NCBI RefSeq assembly: GCF_900188155.1
Contig: NZ_FZOG01000002.1
Span: 325,845 to 389,844 of the forward strand
Length of the DNA: 64,000 nt
Direction: 5' to 3'
Source: Pseudomonas segetis
GTDB taxonomy: Bacteria; Pseudomonadota; Gammaproteobacteria; Pseudomonadales; Pseudomonadaceae
Below, piece by piece: positions 27,736 through 38,549 of the stretch. The translations under genes and the position numbers were made by a program. Numbering within the stretch: position 1 is the first letter of the stretch; every line of letters begins with the position of its first letter. The notes beneath the pieces were generated by a model. It searched no databases and was not told the DNA's origin. It was given only the letters and a program-made list of their open reading frames with translations.

Positions 27736-29204
27736 ATAAGAACCCGACGACAAAACTCAACAGCATCGCAGCGAGCCTCGGTCTGGGCCTGACCCTTTTA
27801 TCCAGCGCCAGCGCATTTGCGGCGAACAGCCCGGACCAGAACTTCGGCCTCACCGCCAAGATTACCGCGCAATCGGAAGACGACCGCGACCTGGGCACCC
27901 GCAGTGGCGGCGACGTCAACGGTATCGGTCTGGACCTGCGCCCCTGGTTATACGGCGAGCGCGGCAACTGGAGTGCGTTTGCCATGGGCCAGGCGGTGAC
28001 CGCCACGGACATCATTGAAACCGACACCCTGCAAAACAATGCAGACGACAGCGACAGCAGCAGCGCCAACAGCAATGACGGACGCGAACCAGACAAGAGC
28101 TACCTGGCCATGCGCGAGTTCTGGGTCGACTACGCCGGCTTGACCGCTTATCCCGGCGAGCACCTGCGCCTCGGTCGTCAGCGCGTTCGCAGCGACGAAG
28201 GCACCTGGTGGGACACCAATATCGAAGCGCTGAACTGGGAATTCGATACCACCCTGCTGCGCGCCAACCTGGGCGTGGCCGAGCGGTTCTCCGACTACCG
28301 GACCGACCTGGATGACCTGGCCCCGGAAGATGAAGATCGCCAGCATTACTTTGGTGGCATCTCCACTCAGTGGAAACCCGGCCACTGGGTTGGCCTCAAG
28401 GCGCACCACAGTCGCGACAACGGCAGCCTGCCCAATATCGGTGAAGAAGTGGATGAATTGAGCAAACGCTACACCGGTGACCTGACGTGGCTGGGCATCA
28501 GCGCCGACGGTGATTTCTACAACCGTCGCTCGACCCAACCGCTCAACTACTGGGCACAGGCCACCTGGCTGACCGGTGACATCAACGAACTGGAACTCGC
28601 CAATGTCGGCGACCAAAAACTCGCGAACGGCTCGCGCAATGTGGATGTCGATGCCTGGGCCATGGACCTTGGCCTGCGCTGGAACATCGACCAGAACTGG
28701 AAAGTCGGTGGTGCTTACGCCCGAGGTAGTGGCGGCGGCGATGACGACAGCTCGGAACAGTTCCGCCAGACCGGCATGGAAAGCAATCGCTCCAACTTCA
28801 CCGGGACCAATGCTCGCCTGCACCGCTTTGGCGAGGCCTTCCGCGGTGAGCTGAGCAACCTGCAAGCGGCGACCCTGTTTGGCTCCTGGCAGTTGCAAGA
28901 CGAGTACGACGCCAGCCTGGTTTATCACAAGTTCTGGCGGGTCGATGACAAGCAGGACATTGGTGACAGCGGGATTATCGCCAACCTTGAAAACGGTGAA
29001 AAAGACGTAGGCCAGGAGGTTGACCTGGTTGTCACGCGCTATTTCAAGCAGGGCTTGTTGCCCGCTGCATTGGCTGAACAGGTCGATGAAGGTGCCGCCC
29101 TGGTGCGCTTGCGCGGTGGCGTCTTTCTACCGGGCGATGCCTACGCCAAAGGCACTGACTCTGTCATGCACCGTGCATTTGTCGACGTCATCTGGCGCTT
29201 CTGA
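27732..29204 (+). CDS. algE: alginate export porin AlgE
   Basis: 490 residues, the P. aeruginosa length. A signal peptide ([15 protein letters not shown]) is followed by a beta-barrel-type alternation ending in a C-terminal Phe (FVDVIWRF), the outer-membrane sorting signature. Arg-rich segments ([16 protein letters not shown]) fit the anion-selective pore. AlgE conducts the polymer across the outer membrane. It overlaps algK by 4 bp and precedes algG by 9 bp. Confidence 0.96.
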   Translation: MNKNPTTKLNSIAASLGLGLTLLSSASAFAANSPDQNFGLTAKITAQSEDDRDLGTRSGGDVNGIGLDLRPWLYGERGNWSAFAMGQAVTATDIIETDTLQNNADDSDSSSANSNDGREPDKSYLAMREFWVDYAGLTAYPGEHLRLGRQRVRSDEGTWWDTNIEALNWEFDTTLLRANLGVAERFSDYRTDLDDLAPEDEDRQHYFGGISTQWKPGHWVGLKAHHSRDNGSLPNIGEEVDELSKRYTGDLTWLGISADGDFYNRRSTQPLNYWAQATWLTGDINELELANVGDQKLANGSRNVDVDAWAMDLGLRWNIDQNWKVGGAYARGSGGGDDDSSEQFRQTGMESNRSNFTGTNARLHRFGEAFRGELSNLQAATLFGSWQLQDEYDASLVYHKFWRVDDKQDIGDSGIIANLENGEKDVGQEVDLVVTRYFKQGLLPAALAEQVDEGAALVRLRGGVFLPGDAYAKGTDSVMHRAFVDVIWRF

Positions 29205-29213
29205 GGACTGCTC

Positions 29214-30824
29214 ATGTATCCACAACCTGACAAACTCAGGATCACTGCGGGGATCAACCTGCTGCTCCTGAGCACCTTGTTGCTCAGCGCGCCGTTGGCG
29301 TTGGCGCTGGACAGCCAAGGCACTCCGAACAGCGCCGTGAGGCATGCGCCTGACTCGACAAAAGTGCTGAACGAAACCAACAACTACACCGTCAGCAGCG
29401 CGCCAATCGAACCCTTGCTGATGGACAAGCCCAAGCTGCCCGATCTCTCCGGCTATACCGCTGAGGCGGTCGCCGCCAAGATCGAGCACAAACCCGGCGG
29501 CAAGGTTGTGGTGCGGCGCATGCTTCAACAGGTCGAGTTGCAAGACTTCATCGGCGGTAACGAGCGGTTGCGCGAATGGGTTAAACGCCAGAAAGGCATG
29601 CCCCACGCCATCTTTATCGAAGGTGGCTACGTAACCCCGGCGGATATCGCCAAGGCCCTGCCCGATAGCCAGTTTGCCGAAACCTCTCCCGGCGTCTATT
29701 TGGCGCGCTTGCCCATCGTGGTGTCACAGGGTGCAACCCTGCAGGTTGGCAAGGACACCAAGGACCTGCGCCTGTCGCAAGAGCGCGGCGCCTTCATGGT
29801 CAATGACGGCATGCTGTTTATCACCGATTCCAGGCTCACCGCCTGGCGTGAGGCTGATAACGGACCGGCGACCTTCCGCACGCCGAATGAGTTCCGCCCG
29901 TTCCTGGTGTCCTGGGGCGGCAGTGAGCTGTACATCTCCAACAGCGAGATAACCAGCCTGGGCTACAACCAGAGTAAGTCTTACGGCATCAGTGTTACCC
30001 AGTACTCACCCGGCATGGATAAGCGCCTCAAGCGCCCTCGCCCGACCGGTTGGCTGATTAACTCGACCTTTGTCGATCACTGGTATGGCTTTTATTGCTA
30101 CGAGGCTGACGATGTGGTGCTCAAGGGCAATACCTACCGCGACAACATCGTCTACGGGATTGACCCGCACGACCGCTCACGCCGCTTGATCATTGCCGAG
30201 AATACCGTTCATGGCACCAAGAAAAAGCACGGCATCATCATCTCCCGTGAGGTTGATGACAGCTGGATCATCAACAACAAGAGCTATGACAACAAGCTCT
30301 CCGGCATCGTAATCGACCGTAACAGCATCAATAACCTGATTGCCTACAACGAGGTTTACCAGAACCACTCGGACGGCATCACCCTGTATGAAAGCAGCCA
30401 CAACCTGCTGTGGGGCAACAAGGTACTGAACAACTCCCGCCACGGTATCCGGGTGCGTAACAGCGTCAACATTCGCATCTACGAAAACCTTTCGGCCGGC
30501 AACAAGTTGACCGGTCTGTACGGCCACATCAAGGACCTGTCGGACACCGATCGCGACATTGACCTCGACCCCTTCGACACCAAGGTGTCGATGATTCTGG
30601 TCGGCGGCACGCTGGCAGCGAACGGCTCCGGCCCCCTGTCCATCGACTCACCGCTAAGCCTTGAGCTGTACCGCGTGAACATGATTGCCCCCACCAAAAG
30701 CACCGGCATCAGTTTCTCGGGTGTGCTCGGCAAGCGCCAGGAAGAGATTCTCGACCTCTTGGTACGGCGCAAGTTGGCGGTGCTGATCGACCCAGTCGAA
30801 AGCCAGGCAGAACTGCAGAATTGA
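29214..30824 (+). CDS. algG: mannuronan C5-epimerase AlgG
   Basis: 536 residues with a signal peptide. Right-handed beta-helix (CASH-type) domain in the C-terminal half, shown by repeated turns such as GIVIDRNSINNLIAYNEVYQN and GIRVRNSVNIRIYEN. The catalytic motif DPHD is present with His at residue 319, the same position as in P. aeruginosa. AlgG converts mannuronate to guluronate residues in the periplasm and also protects the polymer from AlgL. Confidence 0.96.
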   Translation: MYPQPDKLRITAGINLLLLSTLLLSAPLALALDSQGTPNSAVRHAPDSTKVLNETNNYTVSSAPIEPLLMDKPKLPDLSGYTAEAVAAKIEHKPGGKVVVRRMLQQVELQDFIGGNERLREWVKRQKGMPHAIFIEGGYVTPADIAKALPDSQFAETSPGVYLARLPIVVSQGATLQVGKDTKDLRLSQERGAFMVNDGMLFITDSRLTAWREADNGPATFRTPNEFRPFLVSWGGSELYISNSEITSLGYNQSKSYGISVTQYSPGMDKRLKRPRPTGWLINSTFVDHWYGFYCYEADDVVLKGNTYRDNIVYGIDPHDRSRRLIIAENTVHGTKKKHGIIISREVDDSWIINNKSYDNKLSGIVIDRNSINNLIAYNEVYQNHSDGITLYESSHNLLWGNKVLNNSRHGIRVRNSVNIRIYENLSAGNKLTGLYGHIKDLSDTDRDIDLDPFDTKVSMILVGGTLAANGSGPLSIDSPLSLELYRVNMIAPTKSTGISFSGVLGKRQEEILDLLVRRKLAVLIDPVESQAELQN

Positions 30825-30835
30825 GGGCAAATAAC

Positions 30836-32260
30836 GTGAGTAAGAAGATTTTTAAACTGCGCCAACTTGCTGTAGCCGGTGTCTTGCTCGGCACCGCCAG
30901 CGCAGCCATGGCTGAACCCAGCTATAGCGTGCAGCGGGTTGGTCCATTGTGCCCGGCCGCGCAAAACCCGGCGAACTACAACACCAAGTACCTGAGCTTT
31001 TTTACCGCGCTGGTACAGGGCAAAGGCGACTGGCTGTTTCGTAGCCGTAATGACCTGCGTACCGACTTTGGCACCACGGCGCACGGCTACCAACAGTTCA
31101 AGCGCCTGCGTGATGCACTCAAGCGCAAGGGCATCGAACTGATGATCGTCTATCAACCCACCCGGGGCCTGGTCAATCGCGAGCAACTGACGGACGCCGA
31201 AAAGTCACGTTTCAACTACGCACTGGCAAAAAAGAACTACTTGCAAGCCGTCGCGGATTTACGCAAGACCGGTATCTGGGTGACCGACCTTTCGCCCTTG
31301 TTCGATGAGAAGGACGTCAAGACGCCTTATTACTTCGAAGCCGACCATCACTGGACGCCAGCAGGTGCCTCACGCACAGCCAAACTGGTCGCCCAGACGC
31401 TAAAGCAAATCCCCGGCTTCGATGACATTCCTAAGAAGGAATTTGAAAGCAACGTTGTCGGCCTGCTGCCCAAGGCGGGCACCTTGCACAAAACCGCAGC
31501 CGAATTCTGCGGCGTCAGCTACGCCACTCAATATGTGCCTCGATATGAAACCGAGCCAGTTGGTGCTGCGGACGCCGACAGCTTGTTTGGTGATGAATCG
31601 GTTCCGCAAATCGCCATTGTCGGCACCAGTAACAGCGGCCCGGCGTACAACTTCCCCGGGTTCCTGCAGCAGTACAGCGGTGCCGAAGTGCTGAACATGG
31701 CGGTCAGTGGCGGTGGTTTCGACAGCGCGCTGCTGCAATACATGGCCAGCGAGGAGTTTCGCACCAATCCGCCAAAGATCCTGATCTGGGAGTTCGCCAC
31801 CCACTACGACCTGGCGCAAGACAGTTTCTACCGCCAGGCCCTGCCCATGGTCGACAACGGCTGCGAAGGCCGCCCGGCGGTGATGCATAACAAAATCAAG
31901 ATGAAACCCGGTAACAACCAGGTCCTGGTCAACGGTGAAGACACCGCGTTGCGCGATATACGCGGGGGCGACTACCAGGTTGACCTGACCTTCAGCGATC
32001 CCAGTGTGCATGAGTCCAAAGCCACCCTGTGGTACCTCAATGGCCGCCGGGAAAAATTCAAAATTGAGCAAAGCGATCGCGTCGATACCGGCGGCCGCTA
32101 TGTCTTTGAACTGAGGAACGACCCTGACTGGCGTGATCTCAACCTGCTCGCCCTTGAAATCCAAAGCCCGGAACAAATGCCCGCGGGCCTGAGCGTTGAA
32201 GCAACGCTGTGCAAGCGACCATCGACTTCCGGCAAAAACCTCACGGCGAAAGCCGACTGA
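30836..32260 (+). CDS. algX: alginate O-acetyltransferase and scaffold AlgX
   Basis: 474 residues, as in P. aeruginosa. Signal peptide, SGNH-hydrolase-like domain with ADHHWTPAG (Asp170, His172) and GTSNSG (Ser265), then a C-terminal carbohydrate-binding module. It transfers acetyl groups to mannuronate and links the AlgK-AlgE export complex. The GTG at 30836 is preferred to a TTG at 30821 that overlaps the algG stop, because it gives the compact signal peptide [19 protein letters not shown]. Confidence 0.95.
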   Translation: MSKKIFKLRQLAVAGVLLGTASAAMAEPSYSVQRVGPLCPAAQNPANYNTKYLSFFTALVQGKGDWLFRSRNDLRTDFGTTAHGYQQFKRLRDALKRKGIELMIVYQPTRGLVNREQLTDAEKSRFNYALAKKNYLQAVADLRKTGIWVTDLSPLFDEKDVKTPYYFEADHHWTPAGASRTAKLVAQTLKQIPGFDDIPKKEFESNVVGLLPKAGTLHKTAAEFCGVSYATQYVPRYETEPVGAADADSLFGDESVPQIAIVGTSNSGPAYNFPGFLQQYSGAEVLNMAVSGGGFDSALLQYMASEEFRTNPPKILIWEFATHYDLAQDSFYRQALPMVDNGCEGRPAVMHNKIKMKPGNNQVLVNGEDTALRDIRGGDYQVDLTFSDPSVHESKATLWYLNGRREKFKIEQSDRVDTGGRYVFELRNDPDWRDLNLLALEIQSPEQMPAGLSVEATLCKRPSTSGKNLTAKAD

Positions 32261-32274
32261 GGATGGAGTCAACC

Positions 32275-33372
32275 ATGCAAGCGAAGAAATGGCTACTTAC
32301 CCCCTGTTTACTGGCCAGTGCGATATTTGCCCAGGCCAGCTTTGCCAGTGACTTGGTGCCGCCGGCTGGCTACTACGCACCGGTAATCAGCACCGAGAAG
32401 AAGCCGCAGTCCTGTGACCCAGCGCCAAAGCCCTACACCGGCAGCCTGGTGTTTCGCAGTAAATATGAGGGTTCGGACAAGGCCCGCTCGACACTCAATA
32501 AAGTCGCCGAGAAAGCCTTTCGCGACAGCACCGCCGACATCACCACCATGGAGCGTGGCAGCAACCGCTACATCATGCGCTACATGCAAAACGGTGACCC
32601 CAAGCAACTTGAATGCGCGCTGCAGTGGATGGACAGCTGGGCGCAAGCGGGCGCCCTGCTCAGCACGGATTACAACCACACCGGCAAATCAATGCGCAAA
32701 TGGGCCTTGGGCAGCATGTCTTCAGCCTACTTGCGCTTGAAGTTCTCCGAGAGCCAACCGCTCAAGGCTTACCCCCAGCAGGCGCAGGAAATCGAGCAGT
32801 GGTTCGTCAAGCTGGCCGAGTTGACCGTCCACGACTGGAGCGACCTGCCGCAACGCAAGATCAACAACCACAGCTACTGGGCGGCCTGGTCAGTGATGGC
32901 CACGGCAGTCGCAACCAACAGGCGCGACTTGTTCGACTGGTCGATCAAGCAGTTTCAGGTAGCCGCCAACCAGGTCGACGACGAGGGGTATCTGCCTAAC
33001 GAGCTAAGGCGCAAGCAGCGCGCGCTGGCGTACCACAACTACAGCCTGCCGCCTTTGACCATGATTGCTGCATTTGCCCAGGCCAATGGCGTGGATGTCC
33101 GCCCGGAAAACCAGCAAGCGCTCAAGCGCCTTGCCGAGCGGGTCATGGAGGGGGTGTCCGAGCCCGATGAGTTCAAGGACAAGACCGGAGACAAGCAGGA
33201 CATGACCGATCTCAGGAAACGCGCCAAGTTTTCCTGGCTCGCGCCCTATTGCACGCTTTACAGCTGCTCGGCGGACTTCGAGAAAGGCATTGAGAAGTTT
33301 GGCCCGTTCAAGACATTCCGCCTCGGCGGTGATGTCAGCAGCGTATTCAACCCTAGGCATCAGGGCGGCTAA
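32275..33372 (+). CDS. algL: poly(beta-D-mannuronate) lyase AlgL
   Basis: 365-residue periplasmic PL5 lyase. A signal peptide ([24 protein letters not shown]) is followed by an alpha/alpha-toroid with the PL5 motif NNHSYWAAW (His199) and [16 protein letters not shown]. It clears stray alginate from the periplasm. The ATG at 32275 has GGAG 6 bp upstream. An in-frame extension upstream overlaps the end of algX and is not used. Confidence 0.96.
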   Translation: MQAKKWLLTPCLLASAIFAQASFASDLVPPAGYYAPVISTEKKPQSCDPAPKPYTGSLVFRSKYEGSDKARSTLNKVAEKAFRDSTADITTMERGSNRYIMRYMQNGDPKQLECALQWMDSWAQAGALLSTDYNHTGKSMRKWALGSMSSAYLRLKFSESQPLKAYPQQAQEIEQWFVKLAELTVHDWSDLPQRKINNHSYWAAWSVMATAVATNRRDLFDWSIKQFQVAANQVDDEGYLPNELRRKQRALAYHNYSLPPLTMIAAFAQANGVDVRPENQQALKRLAERVMEGVSEPDEFKDKTGDKQDMTDLRKRAKFSWLAPYCTLYSCSADFEKGIEKFGPFKTFRLGGDVSSVFNPRHQGG

Positions 33373-33389
33373 ACCACGTTCTACCCCAT

Positions 33390-33412
33390 CCCCGCCAAGT
33401 GGTTTGGCGGGG
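33390..33412 (+). terminator. intra-operon hairpin between algL and algI
   Basis: Perfect 9-bp stem CCCCGCCAA / TTGGCGGGG with a 5-nt loop, 17 bp after algL, followed by a second small palindrome (GAGCTCAAGAGCTC). No T tract. It may partly attenuate transcription or protect the upstream message, separating the polymer-making genes from the O-acetylation genes. Confidence 0.6.
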
Positions 33413-33460
33413 CGACGAGCTCAAGAGCTCTGTTATTGACCTGTTAATGGAGAAGCACGG

Positions 33461-34957
33461 ATGGTCTTTTCATCCAACGTGTTCCTGTTTTTGTTCTTGC
33501 CGATCTTCCTCGGCTTGTACTACCTCAGTGGCGCACGCTACCGCAACTTGTTGATCCTGATTGGCAGCTACAGCTTCTATGCCTGGTGGCGAGTCGATTT
33601 CCTGCTGTTATTCGTGGCTGTCACATTGTGGAACTACGGCTTTGGCCTGCGCATATACCGCGCGGGAGTCCGTACCAAGGCCGCACAACGCTGGGTGCTC
33701 TGGGGCGTGGCCGGTAACCTGGCGACCCTGGGTTACTTCAAGTACGCCAACTTCGGTGTGGCCAATATCAACAAGGTGATGGAGGCAGCAGGCTTCGAGC
33801 CCTTTGTACTGACCCATGTAATCTTGCCGATTGGGATTTCCTTCTACATTTTCCAGTCGCTGAGCTACCTGATTGACGTTTACCGTGGCGATACCGAACC
33901 CACGGAAAACCTGATCAACTTCGCAGCCTTTATCGCCCTGTTCCCGCAACTGATTGCAGGCCCGGTGCTGCGCTACAAAGACCTGGCCGACCAGTTCACT
34001 GATCGCACCCATAGCATCGACAAATTCTCCGAAGGCGCCACGCGCTTTATGCAGGGTTTCGTCAAGAAGGTGTTTATCGCCGACACCCTGGCACCGCTGG
34101 TCGATCACTGTTTTGCCCTGAGCAACCCAAGTACCGGTGATGCCTGGCTGGGCATGCTGGCCTATACCGCGCAGCTGTATTTCGACTTCTCCGGCTACAG
34201 CGACATGGCCATCGGCCTTGGCTTGATGATGGGTTTCCGCTTTATGGAAAACTTCAATCAACCCTATATCAGCCAGTCGATCACCGAGTTCTGGCGCCGT
34301 TGGCACATCAGCCTGTCGACCTGGCTGCGCGACTACCTCTATGTACCCCTGGGCGGCAACCGCCATGGCACATTCAACACCTATCGCAACCTGTTCCTGA
34401 CCATGCTGCTCGGTGGTTTCTGGCATGGCGCCAACTGGACGTTCCTGATCTGGGGCGCGTGGCACGGCACCTGGCTTGCCATTGAACGCGCCTTGGGTGT
34501 CAAGGCTGCGCCCAGGGTACTCAACCCCTTCAAATGGGCCTTTACCTTCTTGCTGGTCATGCTTGGCTGGGTGATTTTTCGCGCGGAAAACCTCGACATC
34601 GCCTGGCGCATGTACAGCGCGATGTTCAGCTTCAACGGCTGGCAGCTCAGCGAATTGAACAGCGCCAATATCAATGATCTGCAAATCGCAACGCTGGTCA
34701 TCGCCTACCTGGTGCTGGCGGTCTGTGGCGTGCGCGAGTTCAACCGTCACCGCTCCAGCAAGCGTCCCGAGAAAGACGCCACGCTGGGTAGCGACCCGGT
34801 CATCAGCTCCACTACCGCGACAGCAAGCGTAATGGCACAGCAAAACCCGGCCATGGCGCAAACCCTGGTGCGTACGGCGCTGTTCCTGCTGTTTTGCGCC
34901 TCGCTGTTGAAGCTCTCGGCGCAGAGCTACTCGCCCTTCCTTTACTTCCAGTTCTGA
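33461..34957 (+). CDS. algI: alginate O-acetylation protein AlgI (MBOAT family)
   Basis: 498-residue polytopic membrane-bound O-acyltransferase that moves acetyl groups across the inner membrane. The MBOAT core shows FFSGYSDMAIGLG-like residues, FWRRWHISLSTWLRDYLYVPLGG and GGFWHGANWTF, in which the essential His is residue 322 as in P. aeruginosa. The cytoplasmic segment after residue 425 is shorter and charged. First gene of the algIJF acetylation set. Confidence 0.96.
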   Translation: MVFSSNVFLFLFLPIFLGLYYLSGARYRNLLILIGSYSFYAWWRVDFLLLFVAVTLWNYGFGLRIYRAGVRTKAAQRWVLWGVAGNLATLGYFKYANFGVANINKVMEAAGFEPFVLTHVILPIGISFYIFQSLSYLIDVYRGDTEPTENLINFAAFIALFPQLIAGPVLRYKDLADQFTDRTHSIDKFSEGATRFMQGFVKKVFIADTLAPLVDHCFALSNPSTGDAWLGMLAYTAQLYFDFSGYSDMAIGLGLMMGFRFMENFNQPYISQSITEFWRRWHISLSTWLRDYLYVPLGGNRHGTFNTYRNLFLTMLLGGFWHGANWTFLIWGAWHGTWLAIERALGVKAAPRVLNPFKWAFTFLLVMLGWVIFRAENLDIAWRMYSAMFSFNGWQLSELNSANINDLQIATLVIAYLVLAVCGVREFNRHRSSKRPEKDATLGSDPVISSTTATASVMAQQNPAMAQTLVRTALFLLFCASLLKLSAQSYSPFLYFQF

Positions 34958-34969
34958 GTGAGGCCGACC

Positions 34970-36112
34970 ATGAAAAGAACCGCAGAAAAAATCTATATCG
35001 CCTCGTTTATTACTGTGTTGTCGCTGGGCTTCATTTCTTCGATGAGCGGCGTACTCGACTACAAGCAACCCAAGACCTACAGCGTGCTTGATGGCAACCT
35101 GGCGCAAAGCTTCGAACATCATTACGACAAGGAATTGCCGCTCAAGGACATTGGCACCAATGTCTGGGCAGCCCTTGATTACCTACTGTTCAACGAAGGC
35201 CGCCAGGGCGTGAAGATTGGTGTCGAAGGCTGGCTCTACTCGGATGAAGAGTTCAAGCCCGACGCCAAGGGCCCGCAAAACCTGCGTGACAACCTCAATA
35301 CAGTTGAAGGCGTACGCAATCTGCTGGCCGAGCATGACGTCAAGCTGGTGATGGCAGTTGTGCCCGCCAAGGCGCGCTTGTATCCCGAATACACGGGGAA
35401 CAACCACGCCAGCGCGATCCATGCAGATCTGTACCAACGCTTTCGCACCGCGTTGCGGCGTGCCGGAATCACTGCGCCAGACCTGCTGGCCGTGCTTAAA
35501 CCGGCCAAAGCGCAAGGCCAGGTATTCCTGCGTACCGATACCCACTGGACGCCACTGGGCGCCGACATTGCCGCCAAGCGCTTGAGCGAGACAGTACACA
35601 ACAACTTCAAGTTACCAGGCGAGCCACAGGAGTACGTCACTTCGGCGCGTAAAACCGAGCCATACCATGGCGACCTGACCCGGTTTATCCCGCTCGATCC
35701 GCTGTTCAAAAGCCTTATGCCACGTCCTGATCAACTGCAGAAACGCAGCACCGAAGCTGTCTCGCAAACCGAAGGCGCTGATGCCCTGTTTGCTGACAAC
35801 GAAATACCGGTGGCATTGGTGGGCACCAGCTATAGCGCCAACCCCAACTGGAATTTCGAGGGTGCGCTACGCGAACACTTGCAACATGACTTGAGCAACT
35901 ACGCCGAAGACGGTCGTGGCCCGATTCTGCCGATGCTCAAGTACCTACAGAGTGACGACTTCAAGAACTCACCGCCCGAGGTGGTGATCTGGGAGTTCCC
36001 CGAGCGTTACCTGCCCATGCCCAACGACCTTAGTGAATTCGACCCGCAATGGATCGCAAAGCTTAAAGCACTTGGCAATGAGCAAAACCTGGCGCTTACC
36101 GGCAGCCGCTGA
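34970..36112 (+). CDS. algJ: alginate O-acetyltransferase AlgJ
   Basis: 380 residues with an uncleaved or signal-type N-terminal helix and an SGNH-like periplasmic domain related to AlgX. Catalytic triad residues are visible in RTDTHWTPLGAD (Asp190, His192) and VGTSYSANPNWNF (Ser287). It accepts acetyl groups from AlgI. The ATG at 34970 is preferred to the in-frame start at 34958 because the product then begins MKRTAEKIY as in other AlgJ proteins. Begins 12 bp after algI. Confidence 0.95.
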   Translation: MKRTAEKIYIASFITVLSLGFISSMSGVLDYKQPKTYSVLDGNLAQSFEHHYDKELPLKDIGTNVWAALDYLLFNEGRQGVKIGVEGWLYSDEEFKPDAKGPQNLRDNLNTVEGVRNLLAEHDVKLVMAVVPAKARLYPEYTGNNHASAIHADLYQRFRTALRRAGITAPDLLAVLKPAKAQGQVFLRTDTHWTPLGADIAAKRLSETVHNNFKLPGEPQEYVTSARKTEPYHGDLTRFIPLDPLFKSLMPRPDQLQKRSTEAVSQTEGADALFADNEIPVALVGTSYSANPNWNFEGALREHLQHDLSNYAEDGRGPILPMLKYLQSDDFKNSPPEVVIWEFPERYLPMPNDLSEFDPQWIAKLKALGNEQNLALTGSR

Positions 36113-36186
36113 TGCGCCAACCCGCGCGCCGGCATCGCTTGCCAGCGCGTAACAGTAATAGAGAGGCATGACACCTCGCTTAATTA

Positions 36187-36204
36187 ACGGCTGCAATGCC
36201 GTTG
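36187..36204 (+). other. small hairpin between algJ and algF
   Basis: AACGGC-tgcaat-GCCGTT in the 118-bp gap before algF, about 27 bp ahead of its start codon; it has no T tract and may influence algF translation. Confidence 0.4.
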
Positions 36205-36230
36205 TGTGAAACGAAGATGGAGAAATACCG

Positions 36231-36878
36231 ATGGCCTTACTGACAAATCGCAACTTGACCACTTTCGCTTGCGCAGTAGCGCTGAGCCTTGGCAGCTTCC
36301 ATGCGAGTGCCGGAGAAGGTGGTTTGTATGCACCTATCGCTCCCAAGGGATCGACCTTCGTTCGCGCCTACAACGCTGGCAATACGGAACTGAGTGTCAG
36401 TGTGGGCAACACCTCGCTCAATGAAGTTTCGCCGCTTGGTTCAAGTGATTTCAGCTTTATGCCCGCGGGCAGCTACAGCGCCCAGGTGGGCGACAAGACC
36501 ATCCCGGTGAAACTCGATGCCGACCATTACTACACCTTGGTCAGCCAGCCGGGCGTTGAGCCAAAGCTGGTTGAGGATCCAGCGTTCAAGAACAAGCAAA
36601 AGGCCTTGCTACGGGTCCAGAACCTCTCTGACAGCAACGTCACCCTGAAGACGGCCGACGGCAAGACCAAGGTAGTCGACAGCGTTGCCCCTGCAAGCCA
36701 CGGCGAGCGCGAAGTCAACCCGGTCAAGATCAAGCTGGCACTGTTCAAGGGTGACAACAAGATCAGCGACCTCAAGCCAGTTGCCCTGGCCCGCGGCGAA
36801 GTGGTCAGCCTGTACGTTACGGGCAGCGGTTCAAAGATCTCGCCGAACTGGGTCAAGCGCCCCGCCAAAACCGATTGA
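36231..36878 (+). CDS. algF: alginate O-acetylation adaptor AlgF
   Basis: 215-residue periplasmic protein with a signal peptide (about 28 residues, ending HASAGEG) and two beta-sandwich-like segments (STFVRAYNAGNTELSVSVG; KALLRVQNLSDSNVTLK). It is required for O-acetylation and bridges AlgJ and AlgX in P. aeruginosa. GGAG lies 9 bp before the start. Confidence 0.95.
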   Translation: MALLTNRNLTTFACAVALSLGSFHASAGEGGLYAPIAPKGSTFVRAYNAGNTELSVSVGNTSLNEVSPLGSSDFSFMPAGSYSAQVGDKTIPVKLDADHYYTLVSQPGVEPKLVEDPAFKNKQKALLRVQNLSDSNVTLKTADGKTKVVDSVAPASHGEREVNPVKIKLALFKGDNKISDLKPVALARGEVVSLYVTGSGSKISPNWVKRPAKTD

Positions 36879-37043
36879 TAGAACCCACAATACAAAGACC
36901 GCAAATCAGGTCGCTAAAAGATAGCGCCGCCAAGGCAGGCGCTACGGAGAAGTCCTCTACGGCTCATATGAGCTTGCTAACGGGTGTTCTCGCAATAACG
37001 CGTGATACCAGCCAAATCTATGAACGTTTCAGGAGTTGAACAC

Positions 37044-38483
37044 ATGATCCCAGTAATTCTTTCCGGTGGCAGCGGTTCGCGACTCTGGCCTCTTTCGCGT
37101 AAACAGTATCCCAAACAGTTCCTGGCGCTGACAGGCAGCGATAGCATGTTTCAACAGACCATCAAGCGTCTGTCATTTGCAGGTATGGAAGCCCCCGTAT
37201 TGGTGTGCAACAAAGAGCATCGCTTTATCATCCAGGAACAACTGAGCACACAGAACCTCAGTGCGCAGTCGATCCTGCTCGAGCCATTTGGCCGTAACAC
37301 CGCGCCAGCGGTTGCAATTGCAGCGATGAAACTGGTTGCCGAAGGGCGCGATGAACTGTTGCTGGTCCTACCGGCCGATCACGTACTGGACGACCAGGCA
37401 TCATTCGAGGCGGCACTGACCATTGCAAGGTCGGCCGCCGAAAAAGGTGAAATGGTGCTCTTCGGCGTACCGGCCAACAGCCCTGAAACCGGTTACGGCT
37501 ACATTCGCTCGACAGCTGATCAGAGCTTGCCGCAAGGCGTGGTGCGGGTCGAGAGCTTCGTCGAAAAACCGGATGCCGCACGCGCCGTTGAGTTTGTGGC
37601 TTCCGGCGATTACTTCTGGAACAGCGGCATGTTTATGTTCCGTGCCAGCCGCTACCTCGAAGAGCTCAAGCGTCACGATGCCGACATTTATGACACCTGC
37701 CTGCTGGCCCTGGAGCGCAGCAACGAGACCGACCATGTGGTCAATATCGACGAAGCGACCTTCGCCTGCTGCCCGGACAACTCGATCGACTACACCGTCA
37801 TGGAAAAAACCGATCGCGCCTGCGTAGTGCCACTCGATGCGGGCTGGAATGACGTCGGCAGCTGGTCGTCGATCTGGGATGTGCACGACAAGGATGTACA
37901 CGGCAATGTCGTCAAGGGCGATGTCATGGTTCACGACAGCCGCAACTGCCTGGTACAGGGCAACGGCAAGCTGGTATCGATCATTGGCCTGGACGACATC
38001 GTTGTGGTCGAGACCAAGGATGCGACCATGATCTCCCACCGCAACAGCGTGCAAGACGTCAAGCACGTGGTCAACGAACTCAACGCCAAGAACCGCTGCG
38101 AAGCGCAAAACCACTGCGAGGTATACCGTCCGTGGGGGTCGTACGACTCGGTCGACATGGGTGGCCGTTTCCAGGTCAAGCACATCACGGTCAAGCCGGG
38201 CGCGCAGTTATCGCTGCAGATGCATCACCACCGTGCCGAGCACTGGATTGTGGTGGCCGGTACCGCTGAGGTGACCTGTGATGACCGCACCTTCTTGCTG
38301 ACGGAAAACCAGTCGACCTACATCCCGATGACCGCCGTTCACCGCCTGAGCAATCCAGGCAAAATCCCCCTTGAGCTGATTGAAGTGCAATCGGGAACCT
38401 ACCTGGGCGAGGACGACATCGAACGCTTTGAAGATGTCTACGGCCGCAGCCACGATGAGGCTGCACGCATAGAAGTACGCTAA
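37044..38483 (+). CDS. algA: bifunctional mannose-6-phosphate isomerase / mannose-1-phosphate guanylyltransferase AlgA
   Basis: 479 residues. The N-terminal guanylyltransferase domain has the signature GGSGSRLWPLSRKQYPKQF and FVEKP near residue 178. The C-terminal type II phosphomannose isomerase cupin has the metal-binding QMHHHRAEHW. Together the domains supply mannose 6-phosphate and GDP-mannose to AlgD. The ATG at 37044 (AGGAG 8 bp upstream) gives the standard start MIPVILSGG; the open frame extends 14 codons further. Last gene of the operon. Confidence 0.97.
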   Translation: MIPVILSGGSGSRLWPLSRKQYPKQFLALTGSDSMFQQTIKRLSFAGMEAPVLVCNKEHRFIIQEQLSTQNLSAQSILLEPFGRNTAPAVAIAAMKLVAEGRDELLLVLPADHVLDDQASFEAALTIARSAAEKGEMVLFGVPANSPETGYGYIRSTADQSLPQGVVRVESFVEKPDAARAVEFVASGDYFWNSGMFMFRASRYLEELKRHDADIYDTCLLALERSNETDHVVNIDEATFACCPDNSIDYTVMEKTDRACVVPLDAGWNDVGSWSSIWDVHDKDVHGNVVKGDVMVHDSRNCLVQGNGKLVSIIGLDDIVVVETKDATMISHRNSVQDVKHVVNELNAKNRCEAQNHCEVYRPWGSYDSVDMGGRFQVKHITVKPGAQLSLQMHHHRAEHWIVVAGTAEVTCDDRTFLLTENQSTYIPMTAVHRLSNPGKIPLELIEVQSGTYLGEDDIERFEDVYGRSHDEAARIEVR

Positions 38484-38490
38484 AGCCAAT

Positions 38491-38533
38491 GCGGGCTCTG
38501 CAACGGAGCCCGCGTTTCTGCCTGGTTTTTTGC
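38491..38533 (+). terminator. terminator of the alginate operon
   Basis: Perfect stem GCGGGCTC-tgcaacg-GAGCCCGC just after the algA stop, with a T-rich stretch ending in TTTTTT about 13 bp beyond. Confidence 0.8.
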
Positions 38534-38549
38534 TGTTTAGAGGCGTTCG

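Noticed and set aside
33608..35122. 504-residue minus-strand open frame opposite algI and algJ
   Set aside because: Antisense of two well-supported alginate genes; composition rich in Q, H, G and E typical of such shadows.
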